A DNA stretch of 64,000 nucleotides, taken from positions 558,001 to 622,000 of the forward strand of contig NZ_CP098362.1 of the NCBI RefSeq assembly GCF_030388245.1, in the 5' to 3' direction. Position numbers and translations under genes: made by a program. This stretch comes from Paracoccus sp. TOH. GTDB taxonomy: Bacteria; Pseudomonadota; Alphaproteobacteria; Rhodobacterales; Rhodobacteraceae. This document shows positions 16,610 to 26,343 of this stretch, piece by piece (within the stretch, counting starts at the first letter, position 1; every line of letters begins with the position of its first letter). The notes under the pieces are model-generated. The model searched no databases, was not told where the DNA came from, and saw nothing but the letters and a program-made list of their open reading frames with translations.

Positions 16610-17329
16610 TCATGCCACCCATTTCAGCAAGGTTCCGAGCTCATCCGCAGTAGGGACGTGTCGCCACACCCCGAACCGCTTTTGCCAGCCGACAAGGGTG
16701 GGCGTGACACCCGTCGCCGATCCCAGGAACAGGTTGGAAAAGCTCGCATTGGCCGCTGCCTCGAATGACCCCGTGCCGAAGCCGGCGACATGCATGGAGA
16801 AGCTGGTGCCGTTGGCCACCATGATCACGCCAATGTCAGCCTGAGCCTCGGGAATATCGACATCGATGTTGGAGTTCGCAGAGCTGAGGATCTGGCTGCG
16901 GATGTAGTTGTTGCCTGAGTCGCGATACATGACCCGCAGGGTGGGGGATGAACCTGCCCAGAGATACTGACCGTCGACATCCAAGGCCGGCGCGGCGATC
17001 CGTACCCTGGTCGCGATGGTCAGCGCCGTCTGCTCGGCGATCTGCGCGCCGGCCAGTGTAAAAATCGCCTCCGCTGTGTTGCCGTCCGAATTGGCCATGC
17101 GCAGCCCGTTGCCGGTGAAAACCGGGCGGCGGGCTGCGGTGGTCTGAACGAACTGCCGCCCCAGCTTCCCGGTCCAGGCCGATACCCTGCCGCCGGTGGT
17201 CGTCACGCTTGCGGCGGTAGCATCCCAGTAATCGACCGGATTTGGGATCGCGGCAAGCATCTCATCGAGGGTCTTAACATCCCCGAAATGCGTGCCGTCC
17301 TGAGCTGCGAAGTCGAGTTTCAAGCGCAT
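16610..17329 (-). CDS. Phage tail fibre / LamG-like protein
   Basis: 239 residues, no signal peptide. The body has a jelly-roll-like pattern (VDYWDATAASVTTTGGRVSAWTGK, then LWAGSSPTLRVMYRDSGNN, IGVIMVANGTSFSMHVAGFGTGS) and ends with WQKRFGVWRHVPTADELGTLL, a pattern seen in concanavalin/LamG folds of phage fibres. It directly follows the large fibre gene (3-bp gap) and probably sits at the fibre tip. The specific family is not certain. Confidence 0.55.
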   Translation of the reverse strand: MRLKLDFAAQDGTHFGDVKTLDEMLAAIPNPVDYWDATAASVTTTGGRVSAWTGKLGRQFVQTTAARRPVFTGNGLRMANSDGNTAEAIFTLAGAQIAEQTALTIATRVRIAAPALDVDGQYLWAGSSPTLRVMYRDSGNNYIRSQILSSANSNIDVDIPEAQADIGVIMVANGTSFSMHVAGFGTGSFEAAANASFSNLFLGSATGVTPTLVGWQKRFGVWRHVPTADELGTLLKWVA

Positions 17330-17332
17330 GGA

Positions 17333-19606
17333 TCAAGCTCCGAGCGAGAGGGTGAAGGAAGGGACCGCGCGCTGAAGCATGCGGCCAGGCAGGATCTTCG
17401 AGGGCTTCTGCAGGCTGGTGCGCAGCAGGCCGCGATGTGCGGTGTAGCGGTTGCCCGGGATGCCGGTGACGTCCTGGACCTGCATGGCATAGCGCAGCGC
17501 GGTCGGCGCGCCGGTGTATTGCAACACAACGACATGGCCGCGCACGGTGACGCCGGTGACCGCACCGCCGGTCAGCTCGAAGCCCAGATGCGCGTCGATC
17601 CCGGCACCGCCATATTTGGCCGCGCCCTCGATCTCCAGCACTTCGTCCTCGCGCAGGCTGTCGAAACGCACCGTCAGCGCGCCGCCGGCATTCGATAGCA
17701 CCCGGGGTCGCAGGATCGACCATGCCCGCCCCGCCTCGACCTCGGCCATGGCCCAGGCGCAGGTCTCGGAGGCCAGGGCGGTGCCAACCGCATCCGGATG
17801 CACGTTGTTGTCGGCGATCTCGTACCAGTGCTGGCAGGTGCCGAGGACCGCACCGCCCTGCTCGACGATATCGAGGATGTCGTCGCAGACGGCCCAGCCC
17901 GTCGCGCCGTCATTGGTGGTGTTGGCGTCGCCGCTCGGTTGCGTCATGCAGTAGCGTGGCGGCTGCAACCCTTGCGAACGCCAATAGGCAATGCTGTCCG
18001 CCTGCAACGCCCACCATTTGCCAAGGTAGCCGCCACGGGGCGACGACTTGGCCGAGGTGCCATGGTCCCAAAGGTGCCATCCCGGCAGAATGTCCTTGCC
18101 GGCAGCATCCGCAACCGCCTTCGCCTGGGCGTTCCAGAAGCTGAAGTTGTTCCAGACGGTAGTGGCCCCTGACCCGGTCGCCTCGTCGTCGTCCATGTCC
18201 TCGATGAGGATGCCCGGAATGCCGTGGCACGAGGTCAGGATCGGAACCATGGGCAGACCGAGGTCGCGACGATGCGCATTGAGGATTGCGAAGGTCGGGA
18301 AGGCCATGCCGGCGGATGCCGCCCCGGGTCGGGCCCGTTCCGTCCCCGTCGCCGGCACGGATGGGTTATAGCCCTTGGAACGCGGTCCGAGCGTGTCGAC
18401 AATCGGCACGTTGTCGCCGAACAGCGTGCCAGACAGCTGTAGGCAGCCATCCCCCATGAAGGCTTCCAGAGCGGCCCGGGTCAGGCCCGCCAGGTAATCT
18501 CCGCCGACCGTGAGTGATTGGCCGTTGACGCCGCAAAGCTGGATGGCCGTGGTCGAGAGCAGGCCGCCCTCGATGTCCATGGCAATGCGGCCACGATCCC
18601 AGAAGGCCTGTGCCATGATGGCATCGAGTCCGCCCTTGTCGCCGTTGCGCCACAGCCAGATGGCATTGCCGGCTGCATCGCGCTCCAGCACCCGACCGTC
18701 GAGGGTTTCGGAGGTCTGTTGAACCACATCCACGTCGCCGCCGAGGATGCGCGGCGCGGCGTTTTCGATGGTCCAGTCGTCGAGCACCGCCCGCAGGCCC
18801 GTCCCCGACCATCCCATCAGAGCCCGGCCGAGAACATCCCAGACCCACCAGTTGACTGCATCTTGCTCGACGCTCTCATTCGGAGCCTCCAGTTGATTCG
18901 CCACGTCGGCGATGCCAGCAGTGAGGGCCAGCACGTCCGCTGCGCGAGCTGCGGCTTCGCCGTCCAGATCAGCCATCGCGACCCCACCGCTCTGGATGCG
19001 CCAGACTGCGCCGCGGCGGCGCAGGAAATAGCTGCGGCCCGCGACCAACTGCCCCGCCGTCAGGACCGCACCCGTTTCGGAGCGGATGACCGCCGCTGCG
19101 CCGCCGTCAATCGAAAGAGTGGGCTCGGCCGCGCCCGTATTCGAGGCGATCGGGATGATCTCGATGATCGAGGTGCCGGAGGTGGCCGTGACGCCATTCT
19201 CCCTGGCTGCAGCCGGCAGGTCGGCCGTGATCGCATCGCCGGTGCCCGCGACATTGGCCAGCGTCATTACCCCGGCATCGCGCATCGCGACGCCGGGATT
19301 GAGCCGAGCGATAACGCCCCAGTACGGCCAGGTGGCGAATAGCGGGTCGTCGCTGCTCATGGACGGCCCGCGCATGACCAGGGCAGTGCCCTCGCGGGTG
19401 AAGACCAACCCGACATACGCCGGCAGGGCTCCCTGCCCAGCAGCGACTGCCTCGGCTCGACCGACGAAGGCTCGGCCTCCGTCCGTAATGAGGTCGGTCC
19501 AGAGCGATTGCAGGGCGGTATTGACCACCGATTCCAGATCGGCCTCGGTGGTATACTGGTTCGGCGCCGCCCCGTAGACGGGCAGGTTGATGGTAGGTGC
19601 CGGCAT
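17333..19606 (-). CDS. Large tail fibre/spike protein with SGNH-esterase-like domain
   Basis: 757 residues. The N-terminal 210 residues are beta-rich and likely attach to the tail. Around 355-625 the sequence resembles an SGNH/sialate-esterase domain: GQSLTVGGDY at about 362-371 gives a block-I-type serine, later blocks include LTSCHGIPG and HLWDHGTSA, and DNNVHPDAVG at about 599-608 gives the late Asp/His pair. Such domains deacetylate host polysaccharide during adsorption. The C-terminal 130 residues are beta-strand rich. Catalytic activity is inferred from motif order only. Confidence 0.6.
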   Translation of the reverse strand: MPAPTINLPVYGAAPNQYTTEADLESVVNTALQSLWTDLITDGGRAFVGRAEAVAAGQGALPAYVGLVFTREGTALVMRGPSMSSDDPLFATWPYWGVIARLNPGVAMRDAGVMTLANVAGTGDAITADLPAAARENGVTATSGTSIIEIIPIASNTGAAEPTLSIDGGAAAVIRSETGAVLTAGQLVAGRSYFLRRRGAVWRIQSGGVAMADLDGEAAARAADVLALTAGIADVANQLEAPNESVEQDAVNWWVWDVLGRALMGWSGTGLRAVLDDWTIENAAPRILGGDVDVVQQTSETLDGRVLERDAAGNAIWLWRNGDKGGLDAIMAQAFWDRGRIAMDIEGGLLSTTAIQLCGVNGQSLTVGGDYLAGLTRAALEAFMGDGCLQLSGTLFGDNVPIVDTLGPRSKGYNPSVPATGTERARPGAASAGMAFPTFAILNAHRRDLGLPMVPILTSCHGIPGILIEDMDDDEATGSGATTVWNNFSFWNAQAKAVADAAGKDILPGWHLWDHGTSAKSSPRGGYLGKWWALQADSIAYWRSQGLQPPRYCMTQPSGDANTTNDGATGWAVCDDILDIVEQGGAVLGTCQHWYEIADNNVHPDAVGTALASETCAWAMAEVEAGRAWSILRPRVLSNAGGALTVRFDSLREDEVLEIEGAAKYGGAGIDAHLGFELTGGAVTGVTVRGHVVVLQYTGAPTALRYAMQVQDVTGIPGNRYTAHRGLLRTSLQKPSKILPGRMLQRAVPSFTLSLGA

Positions 19607-19623
19607 GGCAGATCCTCAGGTTG

Positions 19624-21864
19624 TCAGGGTGTCGTTGCGCTGGCGCTGGCCGAGAAATCCGACAGGTTGCCCCATTGGTCACGCGCGCGCGTGAAATAGT
19701 AGCGGGTTGTGCCGGAGGTCAGCCCGGTCTCCGCCGTGGCGATAGACACCGAGGCGCGGGCATATTTCGTGTCAATCAGGACGGCCGTCAGCCCATCATC
19801 GATGTCATTGGCATAGACGAGCAGTTCCCGGGCATTGCCCTCGTTGGCCTGCATCGCGGTGATGTTGATGCGCGATGCGCTGGCGGCGGTTGCCACCGGC
19901 ACAGGCGGAGTTGCAAGCGTGTCCGACGGTCCCATGGCTGTGATCGGATCGGAGGCCACCCAGTCCGAGCGTCCGTACCAGCCTACGGCGCGAACCCGGA
20001 TCTGATAGTTTTCGCCGATCTCGACCAAAGGGATGTAGGCCGTGAACACGCCTGCCTCGCTGGCTGCCGTTTCGTCGAGATAGCCGCCCGAGCGCCAGCC
20101 CTGGTTCAGGAAGCCAGGCTTGAACCACTCCCACTCGTACCCGACGGCCGAAGCCGACGCGGATGCTGTCCATGCCCCAAGCACGCCGGCCACCACCGTG
20201 TCGCCCGATGTCTGCACGGCGGCATTTCCGGTGGTCAGAACCGGCTTGGGCGGCGGCTGTATCCGGGTGCGACTGCCGTCGAAATTACCCGGGAGCATGT
20301 CCCGCTCCTCGGTCTCCGCATCCCAGGCGGTGATCTCATCCGAGGTCTCGGTCAGCACCGCCGGCAGGCGGATGGTGATCGAATCGTCGTCGTTGAGACC
20401 TGCGGCCGGGGCGATGCTCTCGACCTCGTATTTCCCGATCCAGGCGCCATAGGGAAACCCCAGATTGATCCGGCAGACCGAGCCCGCCACCAGATCGAAG
20501 CAATCGGGGAACAATTCGCCGCTCACCTGACGCTGCATACGCGAGCGCCAGCCGACGATCTTGCTGATCCGCTGAGCCTGACGGTGATCCGTCACGAAAT
20601 CCAGATCAATCATCAGCCGCTTGCGCACGCCGCCATCCGCGGCCTGCGCCCCGGGAATGACATAGGCCGGCGTCTCGGCGCTCTCATAGGCCCGGTCAGG
20701 TGCCGGGAACCGAGCGACAACCTCGGTGTAGAGGCCATCCGAGGATTTCCAGCGCACCAGGTTGAGGGGCTGGCCATCGGTCACATCGGCGATCGTCTTC
20801 ACGCTCTCGCGAAACACCGCCGGCACCAGAGCCAGCTTACCGCCGATCCGGCTCAATCGCGATGCGCCGGCATCCAGCAACGGCTGCAACTGATCCTCGA
20901 TCTCGGTCCCGTCTGTAAAAGTCAGGATGCCATCGCAACGATAGCGAGGGATGTTGCCGCCCCCCCGGACCGAGACGGGCTGGGCGGCAACATCCGCGCC
21001 CCAGGAAAATGTATCGAGGCGCAGATAGGTATCGGCATAGGGCCGAACCGGATTGCCGCGCAGCGCATCGAGGACGATTAGGCCCTGGTTGCGGGTAAAC
21101 TTGGTTTGCCCATCGCGGGGATCATAGACCAGCGACCAGTTTCCATCGACATTCAGTTCCGGTGGCGTGGTCGGCCAACGTTCGGACCGTTCCTTGTCGC
21201 CGCCGCAATGGATGATCGCCCAGAGAACTGTTCGACCGCGCCAGGCGTCGGTGCCCGTGAAATATCCCATGGTCTCCGACAGGAACGGTGCTGGTGGTTG
21301 GGTCTGGTTGCCTCGACCGATCCAGTATTTGACATGGCTGCGGCCGAGCGTGGGGCTCATCTCCCGGCTGGCCACGAAAGGCTCATTGGTCGCCCGCGCC
21401 CCTCCTTCCGCCGAGAAATCGAACTCGTCGCCCGCCTTCTGGACCACGCGCTTGTCGAACAGAACCGTGAAGGGACCGGCGCTGGGTCTGCTGTTCAGCA
21501 GGTAGCAGATATAAAGCCGCTTGCCCTTGACGGTCCATGCCACCGGCGTACCGGGCGCCCAGGTCTTGCCATAGACGTAGCGGTAGGCCGGAAGCGACGT
21601 GGGCCGAGTCAGCTCCTGCCGGACCGTTTCCTGCTTGGGCTTCTGCGCCAGAAGCTTCTGCGCGATGAGTGACAGGCCGAGCGAGGCCGCCATGGCGACA
21701 ACGCCCGACACGACGGCAAACGCAGCCGTCCCTGCGGTGAAACCCAAAGCTCCAGCCACGAATGCGCCGACCGGCGCGGCCGTAGCGGGCTCGGACATCG
21801 CGAAACCCACAAGCGCGGTCGTAATCAGCAGCAGTCTACGCAAGGTGCCATCCTCTGTCGGCAT
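19624..21864 (-). CDS. Tail tip / host-specificity protein (gpJ-like)
   Basis: 746 residues, the central tail tip protein of a siphovirus. The N-terminus has hydrophobic segments (about 10-30 and 45-75) common in gpJ relatives. The middle (PAYRYVYGKTWAPGTPVAWTVKG; GLIVLDALRGNP) matches phage tip proteins, and the last 170 residues show fibronectin-III-like repeats (YQIRVRAVGWYGRSDWVAS; TRYYFTRARDQWGNLS). It is shorter than lambda gpJ (1132). It overlaps the preceding K-like gene by 29 bp and precedes the fibre genes. Confidence 0.75.
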   Translation of the reverse strand: MPTEDGTLRRLLLITTALVGFAMSEPATAAPVGAFVAGALGFTAGTAAFAVVSGVVAMAASLGLSLIAQKLLAQKPKQETVRQELTRPTSLPAYRYVYGKTWAPGTPVAWTVKGKRLYICYLLNSRPSAGPFTVLFDKRVVQKAGDEFDFSAEGGARATNEPFVASREMSPTLGRSHVKYWIGRGNQTQPPAPFLSETMGYFTGTDAWRGRTVLWAIIHCGGDKERSERWPTTPPELNVDGNWSLVYDPRDGQTKFTRNQGLIVLDALRGNPVRPYADTYLRLDTFSWGADVAAQPVSVRGGGNIPRYRCDGILTFTDGTEIEDQLQPLLDAGASRLSRIGGKLALVPAVFRESVKTIADVTDGQPLNLVRWKSSDGLYTEVVARFPAPDRAYESAETPAYVIPGAQAADGGVRKRLMIDLDFVTDHRQAQRISKIVGWRSRMQRQVSGELFPDCFDLVAGSVCRINLGFPYGAWIGKYEVESIAPAAGLNDDDSITIRLPAVLTETSDEITAWDAETEERDMLPGNFDGSRTRIQPPPKPVLTTGNAAVQTSGDTVVAGVLGAWTASASASAVGYEWEWFKPGFLNQGWRSGGYLDETAASEAGVFTAYIPLVEIGENYQIRVRAVGWYGRSDWVASDPITAMGPSDTLATPPVPVATAASASRINITAMQANEGNARELLVYANDIDDGLTAVLIDTKYARASVSIATAETGLTSGTTRYYFTRARDQWGNLSDFSASASATTP

Positions 21865-22234
21865 TTCGCAGGATCGCGAAACCGTATTTCGATTTCCCGG
21901 CCCAGATCCCGGGCGTGATACAGATCAGCAGCGACCGTCGCCCCGCCCTGCCCCGCGCCAGCGCCAGACCGCCGATGGCGTGCCCGGTGACAAATCCCGC
22001 GCGCGCGGCAAGGCCCTCGGCGAGCGCCGGCAGGCCGCCTGCACGCCGCATCATCCGCACGGCCCCGATCGGCCCGCGATAGCCGCGAACCGCAGCCATC
22101 GGATCGAGCCCCCAGAGCGCCGCGAACACATCGCAGGCTGCGCTGCAGCAATCGCATGGCCCCCACTCGAAAGGGCGTGACATGATACGCTCGACCTCGG
22201 CGATAACCCGGTCCGGCGTTATGGTTCCGGCCAT
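21836..22234 (-). CDS. DUF6950-like tail assembly protein (gpK position)
   Basis: 132 residues. The N-terminal half carries FEWGPCDCCSAACDVFAALWG with clustered cysteines and an ALARG segment, as in DUF6950 phage proteins that sit where NlpC/P60-type gpK is encoded. A cysteine-peptidase role is possible from the Cys and the later His (VTGHAIGG) but not shown. Its start overlaps the upstream gene and its end overlaps gpJ, so the tip genes are coupled. Confidence 0.6.
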   Translation of the reverse strand: MAGTITPDRVIAEVERIMSRPFEWGPCDCCSAACDVFAALWGLDPMAAVRGYRGPIGAVRMMRRAGGLPALAEGLAARAGFVTGHAIGGLALARGRAGRRSLLICITPGIWAGKSKYGFAILRNADRGWHLA

Positions 22235-22815
22235 TGGGTCTTCTGCGCCTCGGCCTGCGCCAGGATCAGGTGCCGGCCGGCAGTGTCGCCGGGATACTGG
22301 CGCTTCTGGTCCTCGTGGCTATGCGCGATGGCCGCCATCGAGCGATAGGACGGCCCGGTCGCCATGGTGACGTTGATGCCGTACATGGTGACCACGCTGC
22401 CATCGTCGCGCTCGATCAGCTCGGGCGACATGCCCATGGCATCGGCGACACCGGCAACGATCTCGACCGCACCGATCAGGTCGCTGCCACCGCGCTCGGT
22501 CACCGCGCCGAGGAAGACACGCGCGTCAGCCCCCTTGATGGCGGTATCGGTATAGGGTTCCAGGTCCGGGAAATCCGTCACCAGCGTCACAGAGAACTCC
22601 GTCGGCACGCCGCCGAAGGCTTCCTCGGGCAGGTCGATCCGGCCGAAATTTCCCACGCCCAGCCAGGTCTGGCCGGACCAGCTGATGTTGCCGGCATTGC
22701 TATGCGCGCGAAGCGGTGCTCCGGGCCAGTCGAGGAAAGCCAGAACGACCGGGTGGAAGTACGGCCCACTGATCGCCGTCAGTAGGGCGGCCGGGGTGTT
22801 GCGGATCAGGTCCAT
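22219..22815 (-). CDS. Phage minor tail protein, distal tail
   Basis: 198 residues, mostly beta: YFHPVVLAFLDWPGAPLRAHSNAGNISW, then WLGVGNFGRIDLPEEAFGGVP and YGINVTMATGPSYRSM. It occupies the lambda gpL/gpM position between tape measure and gpJ. I recognise it only as a conserved prophage tail component. It overlaps both neighbours by 10-16 bp. Confidence 0.6.
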   Translation of the reverse strand: MDLIRNTPAALLTAISGPYFHPVVLAFLDWPGAPLRAHSNAGNISWSGQTWLGVGNFGRIDLPEEAFGGVPTEFSVTLVTDFPDLEPYTDTAIKGADARVFLGAVTERGGSDLIGAVEIVAGVADAMGMSPELIERDDGSVVTMYGINVTMATGPSYRSMAAIAHSHEDQKRQYPGDTAGRHLILAQAEAQKTQWPEP

Positions 22816-23588
22816 GGGTAGCGCTCCGTAAATCCGCCGACCTCATCGGCGAAGACCTCCCGAAAATTCCAGGTATAGGACCAGTCGCCACCGACGGGTT
22901 GGACAGCGCGAGGCGGCGCGCCATCGATCCGGAACACCGCCTCGTCCTGCCCTGCCACATTCACGCGGCCGCCGCTGATCGTCGGCACTCGGTCCAGTTT
23001 CAGCGTGACCTCGCCGGCGCCATTCGTAGTGGCCGGGCGTACGACCCGCGCCACCTCGAACACCGCGGCATCGGACATCTCATGGATCCGGATGAAATCC
23101 CCGGGGCGCGCCACCAATGTCCATGCCGGCAGGCCGGATACGGGCAGCATCCCCCACATGCCGCTGACCGATGGGGCGCCGCCGCTGACAACCCGGCCGG
23201 TGAACCACCGGACGGGGTTGCCGCCGCCGGCACCGCCGCGCCGCCACGCCAGGGGATCGCTGCCGGTGCGCCATGCAAGCGGGGCGCTGCTGAAAGCTTC
23301 CCCTCGGCGCGCCAGCTCATCGATCCACCAGTTGATGGGCGAGGATTGCAGGCGCACGGCGTGGATACCGCCGTCGAGCAGCTGTTTCAGCATCTCGCAA
23401 TAGCCCGCGCCCATGCGGCCGGCCGCCAGCGCCGACACCTGCACCACCGCTATCCTGCGGCGCCGCTGCGAGGCCTGCATCTGATCGCGGCCGGTGATCA
23501 GCGAGCGCAAGCGCGCCGTCGGCATGTCGAGCGTCCATTCGGCCCCGAGCGCCCCGACCGGCGGCCAGGGATAGACGTTGATCGGCAT
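22806..23588 (-). CDS. Phage minor tail protein after the tape measure
   Basis: 260 residues. It opens MPINVYPWPPVGALGAEWTLDMP and ends in WSYTWNFREVFADEVGGFTERYPW, with a Gly-rich stretch near the middle (WRRGGAGGGNPVRWF). It is encoded 4 bp after the tape measure gene. By position it is the distal-tail-type baseplate protein; by sequence I can only call it a phage tail protein. Confidence 0.6.
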   Translation of the reverse strand: MPINVYPWPPVGALGAEWTLDMPTARLRSLITGRDQMQASQRRRRIAVVQVSALAAGRMGAGYCEMLKQLLDGGIHAVRLQSSPINWWIDELARRGEAFSSAPLAWRTGSDPLAWRRGGAGGGNPVRWFTGRVVSGGAPSVSGMWGMLPVSGLPAWTLVARPGDFIRIHEMSDAAVFEVARVVRPATTNGAGEVTLKLDRVPTISGGRVNVAGQDEAVFRIDGAPPRAVQPVGGDWSYTWNFREVFADEVGGFTERYPWT

Positions 23589-23592
23589 GCTG

Positions 23593-25989
23593 TTACCCCA
23601 GAAAGGATTTGGTTTTGCGGTTCATCGCCCCGACCGAACGGACGGAATCGCGCACGATGCCCTGGCGGGCGCCCGCCACCACATTGCCGGCGATGTCGTA
23701 CATCGTGGCCGTCAGGTCGCCGGTGGACTTGTCGAAGCCGATCGACATGTGACCCCCCAAGCCGAAGCCGCCCTTGGTGTGATCAATGACGCTTTCCTGC
23801 GGATGCAGCATGGCCAGGAATCCTCCCTTGCCATCAAGCCCGCCGGAGCGGGCACCATTGCCGGTATTCCCGCCGCCGTCGAAGGAGAGAAAGCCTGCCA
23901 CGGCCGAAGAAATCACATCGCCCCCGAAACCCTGCCAGAGCGCCTCGAACGCCGCCGAAGCCGCCATTTCCGCCAGTTTGGCGATAACGCCGCCCAAGGC
24001 TTCCGAGAAACTGGCCGCGCCGCTGATCCAGTCGGAAAAAGCTCCCTTCATGGAGGATTTCACGTCCTCCTGACGTTGAGCGAATTCGTCCTGCTGCTCG
24101 CGGAGCTTCTTCAGCTTCAGCTCGGCACCTGCATACTCCTCGGCCATCTGCCGAATGCTGGCCTTGACCTCGGGTGTCAGGTTGACACCGGATTTCTGGG
24201 CTTCGGTGAGAAGCTTCTGCTCCTCCTGGATCACTGCAAGCTGGCGCTCCCAATCGGCGCCGGCGAAACCTACGCCCTCCAACGCCTTGGCTTGGGCCAG
24301 CAGCGCTTGCGTCTCCTGCTGGATGTCGAAAACGGTCCGCTCGAAGCGGTTTTCGAACTGCATACCGCTCCCGCGGCGTGAGCGTCCCGAACCCTTGCGC
24401 CTGTCTTTCGATCCTCGCGCCCTGCGCGGTTCGGTGATCAGGCCCGACCACTCGTCCTGCAGGTTCGCGTCGATTTCGACCTGGTCGAGATGCCCTTGCA
24501 ACTCGGCATCCGTCATCCCGAAATACTCCGAGCCGAAGGTGTTTCGGGCGTTCAGTATCTCCTGCTTGCGACCGGCGATCTCGCCCGCGCGTCGGGCTTC
24601 CAGGGCGCTGCCGCCAGCCTCGCGCACAGCCTTGGCGGCATTGATCTTGGCATTCATGATCATGCCGCCGCCGATGGCGGATATCAGCGAATAGGCTCCC
24701 TGCAGCTCGGCGTTGACCTGAGCCATGGCGTCGGCCCAGGCGAGCGTCTGGCTTTCATTGGCGTGCAGCGCGTCCAAAGCATCGTAGAGCGCAACCTTCT
24801 GCTCATCTGTGATGTTCAGCGCCTCGATGGCCGCGACCTGTTTGTCGTATTCGGCATCGAGTTCTGCTTGCCGCACCTCCAGCGATTCCTTGCCGTATTC
24901 GGCGATCAGCTGGTTCATGTAGAGCTGGCTCTCCATGGTCGCCAGCAGCTCGGCGGCCTTGGCCGCATCGGCCGCGCGGATCTCGGCGCGCTTGGCCTCG
25001 CCCTCCAGCAGGGCCCGCTGGAGCGGGATCATCTGCTCGTTGATCGCGTTCAGCGCCGATTCGCCGGCACCGGCATCCTTCAGGGCGTTCAGCTGAGCGG
25101 TGTAATCGTCCAGGTGCAGGCGCAGCGTGGTCAGGTAATCGTCCAGGCCGCCTTCGGGCACCGGCTGGCTGACATAGGCATGGATGTCGCGCATGGTGTT
25201 GCCGAGCTTTTCGGCCAGCGCAAGGTTTTCCTGGCTGATGCCGCCAACCCCGAACAGGGTGTCGCTCCAGCTCGACTTGAAGCCGAGCTTGCCGGCGGCC
25301 TCTGCCAGGTTGGCAGAGGCAATACGACCGGCAGCGTCGATGCCGCGATCACCGAGCGCATCGAAGCCCATGTCCGAATAGGCCTTGGACAGGATGCTGG
25401 AGATCGAGGAGCGGGTCTTCTCGGCCTCGATCATCATGATCCGGCGGGCAATCTCGGCGCCGCGCCGCGCCTCCTCGCCATACTGCTTCTCGGCCTCGCC
25501 GGTGTAGAGCAGCGCCACGCTCAGCGCGTCGTTATAGGTGGACATGCTGTCCTTGAGCGCTTCGAAGGCGTCTTTGGTCTTCTTCGCCTCGTCTTGCGCC
25601 GGCATGAGCCATTGCACGGCCGCAGCACCGAACCCGATCACGCCGATGGTGGCGAGCGACACCGGGTTGATCATGCCGACGAAGGCCGAGCCGAGGGCGC
25701 GCAACGCCCCTACCCCGCCGCCCATCTGCGTCAGCACCTGGCTGATCTGCGTGCCCTGCTGCAGGGCAAGCTGGAGGGGGTTCTGACCAGCAGCCAACAT
25801 CACGCCGATGTCATTGAATTGCGACACAAGGTTGGCATTGGCGCCGGCCGCCGAGCGCAGATCGCGGCGGGCGGATGCCGCCGTGTCTTTCAGCCCGGTG
25901 ATTTCGGTCTTGGCCTTGCCGATGCCGGCCGTGAAGCCGGCGGCATCGAGGCCCAGCGTGGCCTTCAGGACACCGACATTCGTCGCCAT
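23593..25989 (-). CDS. Tail tape measure protein
   Basis: 798 residues, the longest tail-module protein, setting tail length and acting in DNA ejection. The N-terminus (MATNVGVLKATLGLDAAGF, then LVSQFNDIGVMLAAGQNPLQ and QQGTQISQVLTQMGGG) is characteristic of lambda gpH-like tape measures. A hydrophobic segment follows (about 100-125), then long Ala/Glu-rich helical stretches and a Gly-rich C-terminus (FLSFDGGGNTGNGARSGG). It lies directly after the T part of the G/GT chaperone, as in lambda. Confidence 0.85.
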   Translation of the reverse strand: MATNVGVLKATLGLDAAGFTAGIGKAKTEITGLKDTAASARRDLRSAAGANANLVSQFNDIGVMLAAGQNPLQLALQQGTQISQVLTQMGGGVGALRALGSAFVGMINPVSLATIGVIGFGAAAVQWLMPAQDEAKKTKDAFEALKDSMSTYNDALSVALLYTGEAEKQYGEEARRGAEIARRIMMIEAEKTRSSISSILSKAYSDMGFDALGDRGIDAAGRIASANLAEAAGKLGFKSSWSDTLFGVGGISQENLALAEKLGNTMRDIHAYVSQPVPEGGLDDYLTTLRLHLDDYTAQLNALKDAGAGESALNAINEQMIPLQRALLEGEAKRAEIRAADAAKAAELLATMESQLYMNQLIAEYGKESLEVRQAELDAEYDKQVAAIEALNITDEQKVALYDALDALHANESQTLAWADAMAQVNAELQGAYSLISAIGGGMIMNAKINAAKAVREAGGSALEARRAGEIAGRKQEILNARNTFGSEYFGMTDAELQGHLDQVEIDANLQDEWSGLITEPRRARGSKDRRKGSGRSRRGSGMQFENRFERTVFDIQQETQALLAQAKALEGVGFAGADWERQLAVIQEEQKLLTEAQKSGVNLTPEVKASIRQMAEEYAGAELKLKKLREQQDEFAQRQEDVKSSMKGAFSDWISGAASFSEALGGVIAKLAEMAASAAFEALWQGFGGDVISSAVAGFLSFDGGGNTGNGARSGGLDGKGGFLAMLHPQESVIDHTKGGFGLGGHMSIGFDKSTGDLTATMYDIAGNVVAGARQGIVRDSVRSVGAMNRKTKSFLG

Positions 25990-25992
25990 GCT

Positions 25993-26343
25993 TCATTGCT
26001 CCTGTTCGATCGCCCCCCAGGCGGCAGCCAGCACGCGCAAGGCCGCCTCCTGCTGTTCCGGGGTCTGTGGCTCGCTGTTCTCCGGCGCATCGGTGCGGAA
26101 GAACTCGTCGTATCGGGGCAATTTGCCCACCATGGCAGCGCCGACCAGCGCCGCCGTGTTCCAGGCGGTCCGGTTGCGCATGGTCATCTCGATCTTGAGC
26201 CGAGAGAGGGCCGCATGCATCTGCACCGCATAGAGGCGCGGCGTCAGCGCCCAGAACCCATCGGGCGAGAACCCCGCCGCGATGTGGTTCCGGTAAAGCT
26301 GCGCCAGGGTTATTTCGCCCGGCGCCTCTTCGGGCGCCTGCGC
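25993..26343 (-). CDS. gpT part of the tail assembly chaperone, made by -1 frameshift
   Basis: This frame is open from the slippery site to 25993 without stops: about 116 residues starting AQAPEEAPGEITLAQLYRNH and continuing FSPDGFWALTPRLYAVQMHA. It has no good start of its own (the first ATG, 26226, lacks a ribosome-binding site and would lose the conserved part). A shift at 26343-26349 joins it to the first 112 residues of gpG, giving a G-T fusion of about 228 residues. In lambda the fusion binds the tape measure while G binds the tail tube protein. Confidence 0.8.
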   Translation of the reverse strand, partial: AQAPEEAPGEITLAQLYRNHIAAGFSPDGFWALTPRLYAVQMHAALSRLKIEMTMRNRTAWNTAALVGAAMVGKLPRYDEFFRTDAPENSEPQTPEQQEAALRVLAAAWGAIEQEQ

